A DNA stretch of 64,000 bases from Herbidospora mongoliensis. Its GTDB lineage: Bacteria; Actinomycetota; Actinomycetes; Streptosporangiales; Streptosporangiaceae. The stretch is from NCBI RefSeq assembly GCF_001570545.1, contig NZ_BBXD01000012.1, positions 27,194-91,193 of the forward strand. The letters are read 5' to 3'. The notes below the pieces were generated by a model, which did no database searches, was not told the DNA's origin, and worked only from the letters and a program-made list of their open reading frames with translations. The position numbers were made by a program, and so were the translations under genes. Positions within the stretch are counted from its first letter, which is position 1; each line of letters begins with the position of its first letter. Positions 7,711 to 16,621 of this stretch are shown piece by piece.

Positions 7711-10269
7711 CTACAGCTCGCCCCGCTCGACGGCCAGGGCCACTTCGAGACGGGACCGCAGGCCCGTCTTGGCGTAGACGCGGCTCAGGTAGACCTCGAC
7801 GGTCTTGCGGCTGTAGTGAAGTTCGTCGGCGATCTGCGGGTTCGACCGGCCCTCCGCGACGAGTTCGATGACGCGGCGTTCTGCCGGGGTGAGCGCGGCG
7901 GTGGGGGCGGGGGCGATGCCGGCCTCGCGCATGTGCTGGAGCGTGCGGTCGCGCCAGGGGGCGGCGCCGAGCGCGGTGAAGGCCGTGTGGGCCTTGGCGA
8001 GCTGCGCCGGGTCGGCGTACATGCCCAGGAGGAGGCGGGCGCGGGCCTCCTCGAAGGGGAGGCCGCGTGCCTTCTCCAGCGCCGCCTGGGCGCGCTCGGC
8101 GTCGCCGAAGGCCCAGGCCATACCGAGGTCGGCGGCCATCTTGCTGCGCGGGGTGCCGTTGCGGGCGGCGTCGTCGAGCCGTTCGGCGGCGGGACGGCCG
8201 CCGACCGCGTCACCCGCGACGGCGTGCCACAGGACCTCCACAGCCAGCGCCCGGTGCACGACCTCGGGGACGCCGGTGGCCTTGGCCCGCTCGATCGAGC
8301 GCAGCGAGGCGACCCGGTCACCGGTGCCGAGGAACAGCCGGGCGCTGTACATGTGGCGCAGGCCCGCCTGGGTCGCGCTCGCCGGGGGCGGGTCGGCCAG
8401 GATCGCCCGCGCCTCGTCGTAGTGGCCCTGGTCGAGCAGGATGTCGGCCTCGACGTTGCGCAGCAGCGCGTGGTTGACCAGCAGTCCGGCCTCGGTGAGG
8501 GGCCCGGCCGAGGCGCGGATGTCGGCCAGGGCCCGCTCCCACTCGCCGCTCAGCCGCCGCACCACGGCCGTGGTGCGGGCGTTCTGCCCGGCGATGTCGT
8601 GCCAGCCGAGGCCGCGGTGGATGTTCTCGGCCTCCTCGAGTAGTCGCAGCGGCCTGGCCAGTTCGCCGCCGGTCGACAGCACGTGCGCGGCAGACTCCAG
8701 CGCGGCCAGCCGGGCGCCCGGCGGCATCGCGGCGGCGAACGTCAGCAGGAACGACACGGCCCGCTCGGTCTGCGCCCAGTCGCCCTCGACCAGCGCCCAC
8801 ATGGCCAGCGCGCCTGCCGTGATGGCGCGGTCCTCCGGCGGGCAGCTCGGCAGGCCCGCCCACGCGCGGCGCGCGTCGTCCTCCTGCGGGCGGCCCAGCT
8901 CCGCGAGGAGCAGCGCCCGCTGGGCCTGCAGCGCGGTCGGGTCGTCGGCACGAGGGAGCTGGCGGGCCAGGATGGCGAGCGCGACGTCGTACCAGCCCAT
9001 CGCGTGCGCGGCGCCGACCGCCACGTAGGAGGTCCGGGTGGCGCGGCGGCCCGGGGGGAGCAGCGCCAGCGCCCGCTGCGCGGAGTTGAGCGCCATCGCC
9101 GGGCGGGAGCCCTTCCAGAAGGACAGCGCCTGCGACGCCAGCAGTTCGCTCTTGTCCTCGCTGATCTCGATGGCCCGGCCGAACCAGTGGGCCGCCGACA
9201 GCGGGGCGGTCCAGCGGGTCACCTCGGCGGCCCGCAGCATCGCCGTGCGCGCCTCGTCGGGGGCGCCGCCCTCGGCCATGTGGGTGGCCCATTCGAGCAC
9301 CCTTCTGGCGCCGCTGAGGCCCTGCCGCTGGAGCATCCCGGCGATGCGGACGTGCAGGCGGCGGCGTTCCCCGGCGTTGAGGTCGGCGTGCAGGGCCTCG
9401 GCCACCAGCGGGTGGGCGAAGGCGTAGCCGTCGCCGGTGTCGACCAGCACCTCGTCGCGCACGAGTGCGACCAGGGCGCGCTCGGCGGCGCGCTCGTCGA
9501 GCCCGGCGAGCTCGGCCACCGCCTCCAGCGTGCCCGGGGTGTCGATCGCGGTGGTGTCGCGGGTGCGGCCCAGCGTGGCCAGCACGCGGGCGAGGTCGCG
9601 GCCCGCCTTGTCGCGCTGGAAGATGCGGCTCAGGATCGCGCCCCTGCGGGCGCCCGGGTCGGGCGAGCTCACCGCTCCGCCCTGGACGAGCGCGAGCACC
9701 GCCTCCTGGACGAACCACGGGTTGCCCTGGCTGTCGGCCAGCACCCGGTCGAGCATGCTGTCGCTGGGCGCCCGGTCGAGCAGCGACGTGATCAGGTCTC
9801 TGACCTCGGCGCGGGACAGCGGGTCGAGCCCCACCGCCATGTCGACGTCGAACGCCGGCGGCCGGCGGCCGGTCACCACGATCGCGAGCCCGGGGCAGCT
9901 GCGCGGCAGCGACTTGAGCAGCCGGATGGTGTCGGCATCGGCGTGGTGCACGTCGTCGATCGCCAGCAGGGTCCGGCCCGGTAACCCGGCGATGAGCTGG
10001 GCGGCCAGCGCTCCCGGCGCGCCGACCGTGTGGCCGGTCTGCTGGCCGTGGCCCAGCGCGGCCCGGTCGATCGCGTCGTAGAGCTCCCACAGCCGCTGCT
10101 GCGCCCTCGGCTCGCGGCCGAGCGACTCCAGGGCGTCGACGAGCGGCGCGTAGGCCAGGCCCTCGTCGAGCTCGCGGGCCCTGCCTCTGAGCACGCGGAA
10201 ACCCGCCGCCTGCGAGGTCAGCTCACCCAGCAGATGGGTCTTGCCGAGGCCCGCGGCACCGGTGATCAA
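7711..10269 (-). CDS. LuxR-family transcriptional regulator with AAA ATPase domain (LAL/MalT type)
   Basis: Large ATP-dependent transcription regulator. The ATPase part begins with Walker A GAAGLGKTH (residues 4-12 from this start) and has TLLAIDDVHHADADT as Walker B. A long helical TPR-like middle follows, then a C-terminal LuxR helix-turn-helix (LTPAERRVIELVAEGRSNPQIADELHYSRKTVEVYLSRVY). The first standard start is TTG 10269, but an uninterrupted reading frame continues upstream to 10350 and encodes RGLGRVQLLRELESALRETP, the segment that normally precedes Walker A. A TGA stands at 10351-10353. The true start is therefore probably a CTG (10314 or 10305) or has been lost. The ligand is unknown; the adjacent MBL hydrolase is a likely target. 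Confidence 0.88.
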   Translation of the reverse strand: MITGAAGLGKTHLLGELTSQAAGFRVLRGRARELDEGLAYAPLVDALESLGREPRAQQRLWELYDAIDRAALGHGQQTGHTVGAPGALAAQLIAGLPGRTLLAIDDVHHADADTIRLLKSLPRSCPGLAIVVTGRRPPAFDVDMAVGLDPLSRAEVRDLITSLLDRAPSDSMLDRVLADSQGNPWFVQEAVLALVQGGAVSSPDPGARRGAILSRIFQRDKAGRDLARVLATLGRTRDTTAIDTPGTLEAVAELAGLDERAAERALVALVRDEVLVDTGDGYAFAHPLVAEALHADLNAGERRRLHVRIAGMLQRQGLSGARRVLEWATHMAEGGAPDEARTAMLRAAEVTRWTAPLSAAHWFGRAIEISEDKSELLASQALSFWKGSRPAMALNSAQRALALLPPGRRATRTSYVAVGAAHAMGWYDVALAILARQLPRADDPTALQAQRALLLAELGRPQEDDARRAWAGLPSCPPEDRAITAGALAMWALVEGDWAQTERAVSFLLTFAAAMPPGARLAALESAAHVLSTGGELARPLRLLEEAENIHRGLGWHDIAGQNARTTAVVRRLSGEWERALADIRASAGPLTEAGLLVNHALLRNVEADILLDQGHYDEARAILADPPPASATQAGLRHMYSARLFLGTGDRVASLRSIERAKATGVPEVVHRALAVEVLWHAVAGDAVGGRPAAERLDDAARNGTPRSKMAADLGMAWAFGDAERAQAALEKARGLPFEEARARLLLGMYADPAQLAKAHTAFTALGAAPWRDRTLQHMREAGIAPAPTAALTPAERRVIELVAEGRSNPQIADELHYSRKTVEVYLSRVYAKTGLRSRLEVALAVERGEL

Positions 10270-10567
10270 AATGGTGCGCGGCGTTTCCCGCAGAGCCGAT
10301 TCCAGCTCACGCAGGAGTTGGACACGGCCGAGGCCCCTGTCGACGGGACGTCACCCCCTTCACGTGCGTCACAGAGCTGACGCGGTGATCCGGTTGAACG
10401 TTCACCCGAGGTGTGCAGAAATCGTAGATTGCCACGCGGATCGTGACTAGCGCGAGAGGCGGGCGGCCGAAGTCCGACTGTGAATCCGTCCGAAGGAAGC
10501 GCCTCACGGTCAGATTCGGCGATTAGTGACATGGCGAACGGGTGCGCCGGAACGTACATGTCGAGAC

Positions 10568-11446
10568 GTGGCTAACACCGATGAGCAACTCGGCCTGGCC
10601 GCCGTGGTACGGGCGGCCCTCACTCCGTTGCCGAAGGACGAATGGCTCCCAGGGTGGGCGGCCCTCGGCGCGACCGGCTTCCTCGGCTGTCTGGTGCCCA
10701 AGGTCTCAGGCGGTCTGGGGCTGCGGTTCGCCGACACGATCCCGGCGTTCACCGAGACGGGCCGCGCCGCGCTGGCGGGACCGCTGGTGGAGACCTGCGT
10801 GCTCGGCCCGCTGCTGCTGCCCGAGCGGTATCACGGCCCGCTCGCCCGCGGCGAGCTGCGGGTGTCCGCACGGATCGGAGACACCGTCTACGCGCCCGAC
10901 GCCGACGCCGCCGACCTCCTCGTCGTCGAACGCCCCGGCGGCCTTCTGGAGGCCTTTCAGGCTTCCTCCGTACGGCTCACGCCCCGCCCCGGCCTCGACC
11001 CGCGGCGCCGCCTGTTCAGCGTGTCGACCGAGGCTCCCGGCATCCGCCTGGGCACCCGCGTCGCGGCCCTGCCCGCCTTGCGGATCGCGACGGTCGCGGT
11101 GGCCGCCCAGCTCGTCGGCCTGGCCCGGCACCTGTGCGCCGTGGCTGGCCTGCCACCCGGCGGGGCCGAGTGCGCGAGTGCTCTGGTGGACGAGGCCGCG
11201 ACCGTTGCCGGCGACCACGAGGCCAGACCGGAGGACGAGGTCGTCAGGGCCGTCAGCGCCGCCAAGGCCGCCGCGGGAGAGGCGGCCGCGGAAGCGGCCC
11301 ACGCGATCCAGCGGCAGGGAGCGCGTGGGCACGACATCTGGGTGGCAAGGGTGTGGTCACTCGGGTCGGCGTACGGAGACACCGGTCTGCACCGGGCGCG
11401 GCTGCGCGCCGCGAGCCTGGGGATTCCAGAGCTCTACCGCCGGTGA
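10568..11446 (+). CDS. Acyl-CoA dehydrogenase-like protein, reduced
   Basis: About 292 residues against about 380 for a full acyl-CoA dehydrogenase. The N-terminal helical part (GWAALGATGFLGCLVPKVSGGLGLRFADT) and the C-terminal helices (AEAAHAIQRQGARGHDIWVARVWS) are recognisable, with a shortened beta domain between. No clear catalytic Glu was found. Such reduced copies resemble the non-catalytic partner subunit of heteromeric actinobacterial acyl-CoA dehydrogenases, but no partner lies next to it. GTG 10568 was chosen because homology begins there; the frame stays open upstream to 10526. It diverges from the LuxR regulator. Confidence 0.7.
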   Translation: MANTDEQLGLAAVVRAALTPLPKDEWLPGWAALGATGFLGCLVPKVSGGLGLRFADTIPAFTETGRAALAGPLVETCVLGPLLLPERYHGPLARGELRVSARIGDTVYAPDADAADLLVVERPGGLLEAFQASSVRLTPRPGLDPRRRLFSVSTEAPGIRLGTRVAALPALRIATVAVAAQLVGLARHLCAVAGLPPGGAECASALVDEAATVAGDHEARPEDEVVRAVSAAKAAAGEAAAEAAHAIQRQGARGHDIWVARVWSLGSAYGDTGLHRARLRAASLGIPELYRR

Positions 11447-12825
11447 CGGCCTCGATAGTCCTTCGGCGCCGAGGAGGACGCCGGGCGCCGGTGGCTCGTC
11501 AGGAAGGCCATCGCCAGGAGCACCACCAGCACGGGCGCCACCAGTCCCTGCGCGCTCAGGGCGAGCGGGGCGGGGTGGGGCGTGTGCTGGAACGCGGCCA
11601 CCGGGAGGGTGCTGATCTCCGGGACCGGCTCGTCGTGGACGGATCGACTGCTGAGCGGCGACTCCGCCGCCATCTCCTTGAGAAGGATGACCTTCGGGGA
11701 GGGCAGCCGATGGAGCTTGGCGACCGGCTGGGCCACCTCGGTGCCGGCCTGGATGTCGGTCTGGATGTCGTCCTGGATGTCGGACGTGATGAGCGGACTG
11801 CGGCCGGGACAGATCCCGGTGTCGGAGCCGACACACCAGCCGACGTCGGGGCCGGTGTCCGATCCGGTGTCCGATCCGGGATCGGACCTGTTCCCCGGCC
11901 AGGAGTCGGAGCCGATGCCGGGCCGGTGCTCCGAGCCGCCACCGGACCTGGTGTCGGACCTGAGTCCCGGTCCGAGGTCGGACCGGGAGAAGAACCCGGT
12001 GCCGCTCTTGCTCTCGGATCGGGAGCCGGACTCGGTGTCGGACCTCAGCAGTGGCCCGATGTCCGATCCGGTGCCCGTTTCGCTCCCGGGCCCGGTGTCG
12101 GACCTGGTGAAAGGCCCGTGCTCGGGCCTGCTGTCCGAGCCGGTGTCGGACCTGTTCCAGGGCCCGCCGTCATCGATGCCCGGCCTGGGACCTGATTCGT
12201 CGTCCGGCCCGATTCCGGGCCTGGGGCCCGGACCATCGTGGGACCCGATGCCCGGTCTGGTGTCCGAGCCGCCGCCGGACCTGGTGTCGGACCCGGACCT
12301 GGAGTCTCTGCCGGAGTCGGTGCGTGGCGCCGCGCCGGAGTCCGTGTCGGCGGTGGTCTGCTCGAGGATCTTCTCCGGGTAGCCGAACCCGACGACCGCC
12401 CCGAGGTCGTGGGTCTGCTCCTTCACCATGTTGCCGCTGTTGCCCTCGATCGAGGTGAAATCCTCACCGTCCACCTTCGTCACGAGTCCTACGTGGTCGA
12501 TGCCATCGACGCTCCCTCCGCCGTTCCAGTCGAAGAAGACGACCGCTCCCGGTTCCGGTTCGCGGCCCCAGGCCCCCTGTGCCTGAAACCACTGCGCATG
12601 CGCGACCGTGTAGGAGAACTCTCCGAACCACTTGCTGTAGCCGAGCTGGTTGGCTCCCCACGAGAGGAACATGTCGCACCAGGGCTGGTACGAGTAGTCA
12701 CTGTCGGTCTCGACGGCGTTGTACCAGTCCCCGAACTTGGTGTAGCCGCCGCCTTGCTCTCGGTAACCGATCTCCTGTCTCAGCAACGTGATGATCTTCT
12801 GCATCTCTGGGGTCATATGCGACAT
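11434..12825 (-). CDS. CHAP-domain amidase with low-complexity stalk and C-terminal membrane anchor
   Basis: Residues about 1-155 form a CHAP (NlpC/P60-like) domain with the catalytic Cys in YQPWCDMFLSWGA and His in DGIDHVGLVTKV, the family that cleaves peptidoglycan cross-links. Residues about 165-320 are a low-complexity stretch of Gly, Ser, Asp, Arg, Pro and Thr built from short degenerate repeats (RSDTGSGSR-like). Near the C terminus a single hydrophobic helix (GLVAPVLVVLLAMAFL) is followed by a basic tail (SHRRP...GRHRR). There is no N-terminal signal peptide, as in related Streptosporangiaceae CHAP proteins. The start may instead be ATG 12816. The 3' end overlaps the convergent dehydrogenase-like gene by 13 bp. 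Confidence 0.82.
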   Translation of the reverse strand: MSHMTPEMQKIITLLRQEIGYREQGGGYTKFGDWYNAVETDSDYSYQPWCDMFLSWGANQLGYSKWFGEFSYTVAHAQWFQAQGAWGREPEPGAVVFFDWNGGGSVDGIDHVGLVTKVDGEDFTSIEGNSGNMVKEQTHDLGAVVGFGYPEKILEQTTADTDSGAAPRTDSGRDSRSGSDTRSGGGSDTRPGIGSHDGPGPRPGIGPDDESGPRPGIDDGGPWNRSDTGSDSRPEHGPFTRSDTGPGSETGTGSDIGPLLRSDTESGSRSESKSGTGFFSRSDLGPGLRSDTRSGGGSEHRPGIGSDSWPGNRSDPGSDTGSDTGPDVGWCVGSDTGICPGRSPLITSDIQDDIQTDIQAGTEVAQPVAKLHRLPSPKVILLKEMAAESPLSSRSVHDEPVPEISTLPVAAFQHTPHPAPLALSAQGLVAPVLVVLLAMAFLTSHRRPASSSAPKDYRGRHRR

Positions 12826-12939
12826 CCATTACGCGTCGGGGTCAAACTGCGTGAAATGGATGTTCAAGTACCTTTAATGCATAGGTCAACCGACTTTACT
12901 CAAACATGACCAAACCGGACATGCGAGTGATGTGCCAGG

Positions 12940-15195
12940 TCAGAGGGCTCGGCCGCTCTGCGACTCCGACGGCGTAGGGGTTTCCGACTCCTCTTCCGCA
13001 GGACAGGCGGCGGAGTCGATCGTGACGGTCTGGGTGGCCGCGTCGCCACCGGGCGACGCCGTCACGCTCACCTGTCGGACATCCTTCGTCCCACAGGGAG
13101 CGGCCCGGTAGCCGGTCTGGAACTCCCGGGTGTAGTCCTTGTCGCCGCTCAGTTCCGCCGTCGAGGTGGTGACGATCGGGTTGGTCTCGCGTTCGCCGGA
13201 GCGGATCGTCCGGGTGAACGTCACCGTGAGCGTGATCGCCGTGGTGCTCCCCGAGGTCACCTTGACGGTCGCGAGTGAACCGTTCCAGCCCTGCAGGCTG
13301 ACCGCCGGCGGCGCGCAGGCGGGTCCGGTGACCCGCTTCTGGCTGGTCTGCGGGCCGTTGCCCGACGCCGGTTCCGTGGTGATCTGGACCGCGTACGTCG
13401 ACGTCTGGCCGCACGGCGGTTCGCCCAGGTCGGTGCGGGCGGTGAAGGAGTACTCCTGGTGCCCGGAGAGGGTCGTACGGGATGTCTTGGTGAACGCGCC
13501 GTCGCGGCCGAACCTGGCGGTCACCTTGACCGGCCCGGTGCCGGTGGTTTTGAGCTTCACGCCGGCCGCCTTGCCGTCCCAGGCGGTGATCGTCACGCCT
13601 TCGACCCCGGGAGGCGGGCACGGGGCGCCCTTGACCGAGACGGTCTTCGCCGCCGCCTTGCCCGAGGAGGGCGAGGTCTCGACGGTGACGCGGCGGTGGG
13701 AGGTCGTACCGCAGGCGGGGGCGGTGAAGGCCTGCTGCACGACGGGGGCGTAGGCGGTCGCGCCCGCGAGCGGGACCACCTGCGGCGGCAGCGAGTTCAG
13801 CGCCGACGCGTCGGGGCCCTCGGCGAACCGGACCGTCATGGTCACCGGCGCCGGGGTGTTCGTCACGATCCGGACCGTGGCCGACTGGCCGTCGAACGAG
13901 TGGATGCCCAGGCTGGAGACCTTGAGCGGCGGCGGGGGAGCGGTCGCCGTGGCGGTCGCGGTCACCGTGGGCGTGATGGTGCCCGGCGGCTGGACCGTCG
14001 ACGGCTGCTCGGTGGTGGTCTCCTCCGACGGCTCCTCCGTCGTCGGCTGCTCCTCCGGGGTGGCGGGCGCGGTCGATTCCTCTGTCGGCAGGACCGGCGG
14101 CGCGGCCTCGGTGGGGGTCTGCGTGGGCGGTCGCAACGTGGTGCCGCCCGCGACCGGGGTCTGGCCGTTGGCCGCCACCACGATCGCGATCACCGCCGCC
14201 GCGACCAGCGATCCGGCGATGGCGAACCTCGGCGCGAACCGGGTCAGCCGCTGGCTCAGGATCGTGCGGGCCAGCGAGGTGTTCACCTGGGGCGGCGACG
14301 TGGGCTTGGCCAGCGGGAACATCAGCGCCATCAGCGTGGCGAGCTCGGCCAGGTGCCGCCTGCCGCGTTCCTCCCAGTCACGGCCGTAGGCCGCCAGCGC
14401 CGCGAGCTCCAGATCGGCGACGAACTGGTCGGCGGTCGGCGGCCGGGACATCGGGTCCTTGGCCATGCCCCGCCCGACCAGCGCCCGCACCGACGCCGGC
14501 ACCTCCATCGTCGGGATCGGCGCCCCCTGGTGGGCCCGCCGCAGCAGCCCCACGTCGAGCGAGGTGAAAGGCCGATGGCCGGTCAGGCACTCGAAGAACA
14601 CGCAGGTCGCGGCGTAGACGTCGGTCGCCGGGCTGGCCGGGTTCCCGGCCCACTGCTCCGGAGCCATGTACGGCGGCGTCCCCGTCGCCTGCCCCGCCTC
14701 GCCGACGTGGCTGGCGATGCCGAAGTCGGCCAGCTTGCTGCCGCCGTCGGCCTGCACGAGCACGTTCTCCGGCTTGTAGTCGCGGTGCACCACGCCATGG
14801 GCGTGCGCCGCGGAAAGACCTAACAGCGACCCCTTCAGCACGACCAGCGCCGCCTCGGGCGAGGTGTGGCCGTGCTCGGCCAGGATGCGCCGCAGCGACA
14901 CGCCGTCGACCAGCTCCATCACGATGGCGGCGTCGCCTCGGGGGGACTGCACGTATTCGTACAGCCGTACCACGTTCGCGTTCTCCAGCTCGACCATGAG
15001 CCGGGCCTCACGCTGGAAGCTGGCCAGGAAGCCGGGGTCGCGTCGCAGCGTCTCGCTCAGGTATTTGATGGCGACGTAGGCTCCCGTCGACTCGTACGTC
15101 GCCAGCACGACCCGGCCGCCGCCCCCGGCACCGAGTTCGCGTACCTCCCGGTAACCCGGAACCGTCCACGTGCTCAACTGCGAAGCCCCCTCCAT
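12940..15195 (-). CDS. Membrane Ser/Thr protein kinase with repeated extracellular domain
   Basis: Receptor-type Hanks kinase. The cytosolic kinase spans about residues 15-270: glycine loop LGAGGGGRVVLA, VAIK lysine, HRDYKPEN catalytic loop, DFG and APEQW. One transmembrane helix (FAIAGSLVAAAVIAIVVAA, about 324-343) leads to a Thr/Pro/Glu-rich linker, then three Cys-containing beta-rich repeats of about 90 residues each (APCPPPGVEGVTITAWDGK, PACAPPAVSLQGWNGS and a first, diverged copy), not PASTA. ATG 15195 is preferred; GTG 15219 would add 8 residues. It lies upstream of the CHAP gene on the same strand (114 bp), hinting at cell-wall sensing. Confidence 0.87.
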   Translation of the reverse strand: MEGASQLSTWTVPGYREVRELGAGGGGRVVLATYESTGAYVAIKYLSETLRRDPGFLASFQREARLMVELENANVVRLYEYVQSPRGDAAIVMELVDGVSLRRILAEHGHTSPEAALVVLKGSLLGLSAAHAHGVVHRDYKPENVLVQADGGSKLADFGIASHVGEAGQATGTPPYMAPEQWAGNPASPATDVYAATCVFFECLTGHRPFTSLDVGLLRRAHQGAPIPTMEVPASVRALVGRGMAKDPMSRPPTADQFVADLELAALAAYGRDWEERGRRHLAELATLMALMFPLAKPTSPPQVNTSLARTILSQRLTRFAPRFAIAGSLVAAAVIAIVVAANGQTPVAGGTTLRPPTQTPTEAAPPVLPTEESTAPATPEEQPTTEEPSEETTTEQPSTVQPPGTITPTVTATATATAPPPPLKVSSLGIHSFDGQSATVRIVTNTPAPVTMTVRFAEGPDASALNSLPPQVVPLAGATAYAPVVQQAFTAPACGTTSHRRVTVETSPSSGKAAAKTVSVKGAPCPPPGVEGVTITAWDGKAAGVKLKTTGTGPVKVTARFGRDGAFTKTSRTTLSGHQEYSFTARTDLGEPPCGQTSTYAVQITTEPASGNGPQTSQKRVTGPACAPPAVSLQGWNGSLATVKVTSGSTTAITLTVTFTRTIRSGERETNPIVTTSTAELSGDKDYTREFQTGYRAAPCGTKDVRQVSVTASPGGDAATQTVTIDSAACPAEEESETPTPSESQSGRAL

Positions 15196-15219
15196 CGGGC
15201 ACCCGGCGCTAAAAGTCAC

Positions 15220-15536
15220 CTAACGCCGCGTACTCATACGAAGGTCTCACCGCATCGCCATCTTGTCACCGGACTAGAAATGTCACCTTGTCGCTGCAAA
15301 CCCATTGGGCATGGGACGTAACCGACTGTGGCCGGCCGCCTGACCTGCTGCTTTGGCGCGAAGTTGACGAAGACGGCCCGAGCATTGATGTCCGATGGTG
15401 ATACTGGATGACGTAGGTGACCGGTTTGCCCGGTCCGCGTCATGGACGCACGTAAATAGCCGAAAAAGTTCGTCCGGATATCCCCTTGTCCAGGGTCGTA
15501 TCGCGTGTCCAGAATCTAATTTTGGGGGTGGGACAC
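15220..15536. other. Divergent intergenic region between kinase and response-regulator genes
   Basis: About 320 bp of lower GC than its surroundings, containing the promoters of two divergent genes. A run of weak AT-rich hexamers is visible, for example TCTAATTTTG at 15514-15523 just before the ribosome binding site GGGGGTGGG of the regulator. No RNA gene or clear repeat was seen. Confidence 0.4.
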
Positions 15537-16175
15537 ATGATCAAAGTCGCCGTTGCCGATGATCACCCGCATGCACAGGCCGGGATCCGGCGCCTGCTGG
15601 CCCGGATGCCGGAGGTGGGGTCCGTCGTCGGCGCCCCGTCCGCCGAGGCTCTGGCCCGCACCGGCGCCGAGGTCGACGTGCTCCTACTGGCTCTCTATCG
15701 CGAAGACCGGCAGCCGGCCCTCGCCGAGATCGAAGAGTGGACCGCCGGAGCCCGCGTGCTCGTCTTCTCCCACTCGCTCGGCATGACCGGCCACCCCTCC
15801 GACGTCGTCGAAGCGCTTCAGTCCGGCGCGTCCGGCTACCTCCTCAAGAACACCCAGCCCGACGAGTTCCGCGACGCGGTGCTGCACGTGGCGGCGGGCG
15901 GATTCGTCCTGGGACAAGGCCTGGCCACCGTGCTGCGCGGCGAGTTCGCCCTGGCGACCTCACTGCTCTGCCTGCGCCCCGCCCTGTCCCCGCGCGAGGC
16001 CGAGGTCCTGCGGCTGATCTCCAAGGGGTGCACGCACCCCGAGGCGGCGAAGTCGATGAACATCGAAGAGATGTCCGTCGACCAGTTGGTGGCCCGCATC
16101 CAGGTGAAACTCGGGTTCGGCCACCCCCGCGACCTGCGCCGCGTGACAGAAGACTTGGGGCTCCAGAAGCTCTGA
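15537..16175 (+). CDS. NarL/LuxR-type response regulator lacking the phospho-acceptor Asp
   Basis: Receiver domain (residues 1-120) plus LuxR-type helix-turn-helix (LSPREAEVLRLISKGCTHPEAAKSMNIEEMSVDQL). The acidic pocket Asp pair is present (AVADDHP) and so is the conserved Lys (GYLLKNTQPDEF), but the phospho-acceptor site reads VDVLLLALYRE, with Ala about residue 52 where Asp is expected. It should thus act without classical phosphorylation. No histidine kinase is nearby. ATG 15537 is preferred because GGGGGTGGG lies 5 bases before it. The HTH recognition helix is itself divergent (EEMSVDQLVARI). The next gene starts 7 bp downstream. Confidence 0.85.
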   Translation: MIKVAVADDHPHAQAGIRRLLARMPEVGSVVGAPSAEALARTGAEVDVLLLALYREDRQPALAEIEEWTAGARVLVFSHSLGMTGHPSDVVEALQSGASGYLLKNTQPDEFRDAVLHVAAGGFVLGQGLATVLRGEFALATSLLCLRPALSPREAEVLRLISKGCTHPEAAKSMNIEEMSVDQLVARIQVKLGFGHPRDLRRVTEDLGLQKL

Positions 16176-16182
16176 GGGTTGC

Positions 16183-16617
16183 ATGTGGCCTGGCACCGGA
16201 AGACGCTGGGACACAGTGACTTCGGACGAGTACGAGGAGCAGGCACGCCTGTACCTCGCGGCGATTGCACGTGGAGCGGCTGGCGCTGAGGTGGTCGACG
16301 CATTGCTGGCGCATGCCCGCGTCGCCCGGTCCCCCGCATCGGTGGACGGGGCCGTGCGCGCCGCCCGCTCCCTGTGCGAGCGTGACGCCTACGAGCATTC
16401 GGGGACGCTGGTGCGCGCCCTCCGATCGGGGGCGGACACCCTGATCCGACGCCCCGGCATCGCACTTCCCCTGGCGGAGGAGGCCGTGTCCGTCGCCCGC
16501 GGTCTCGGCGGCCCTCCCCTGATCGTGTCCCTGGCGACCCTGTCACGGGTACTCCGGGCGGCGGGACGAGTGGCCGACGCGGATGCGGCGGAGGCCGAGG
16601 CGGAGTCGCTATCGTGA
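16183..16617 (+). CDS. Small helical protein of unknown function
   Basis: A 144-residue Ala/Arg-rich, predicted all-helical protein with a TPR-like feel (ARVARSPASVDGAVRAARSLCERDAYEHSG, then PLAEEAVSVARGLGG). No family is recognised. Its ATG follows GAGGG within the stop region of the response regulator, so the two genes are probably one operon; GTG 16216 is another possible start. It may assist the atypical regulator, but that rests only on position. Confidence 0.6.
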   Translation: MWPGTGRRWDTVTSDEYEEQARLYLAAIARGAAGAEVVDALLAHARVARSPASVDGAVRAARSLCERDAYEHSGTLVRALRSGADTLIRRPGIALPLAEEAVSVARGLGGPPLIVSLATLSRVLRAAGRVADADAAEAEAESLS

Positions 16618-16621
16618 CGCG

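Noticed and set aside
6223-8643. An 806-residue open frame on the plus strand opposite the MBL and LuxR genes
   Set aside because: It is antisense to two clear genes, has low-complexity Gly/Val/Arg composition and no family motif; it is a product of high GC.
11850-12330. Short DNA repeats that might be a CRISPR array
   Set aside because: The repeats are 9-15 bp, degenerate, without regular spacers and in frame with the CHAP stalk.
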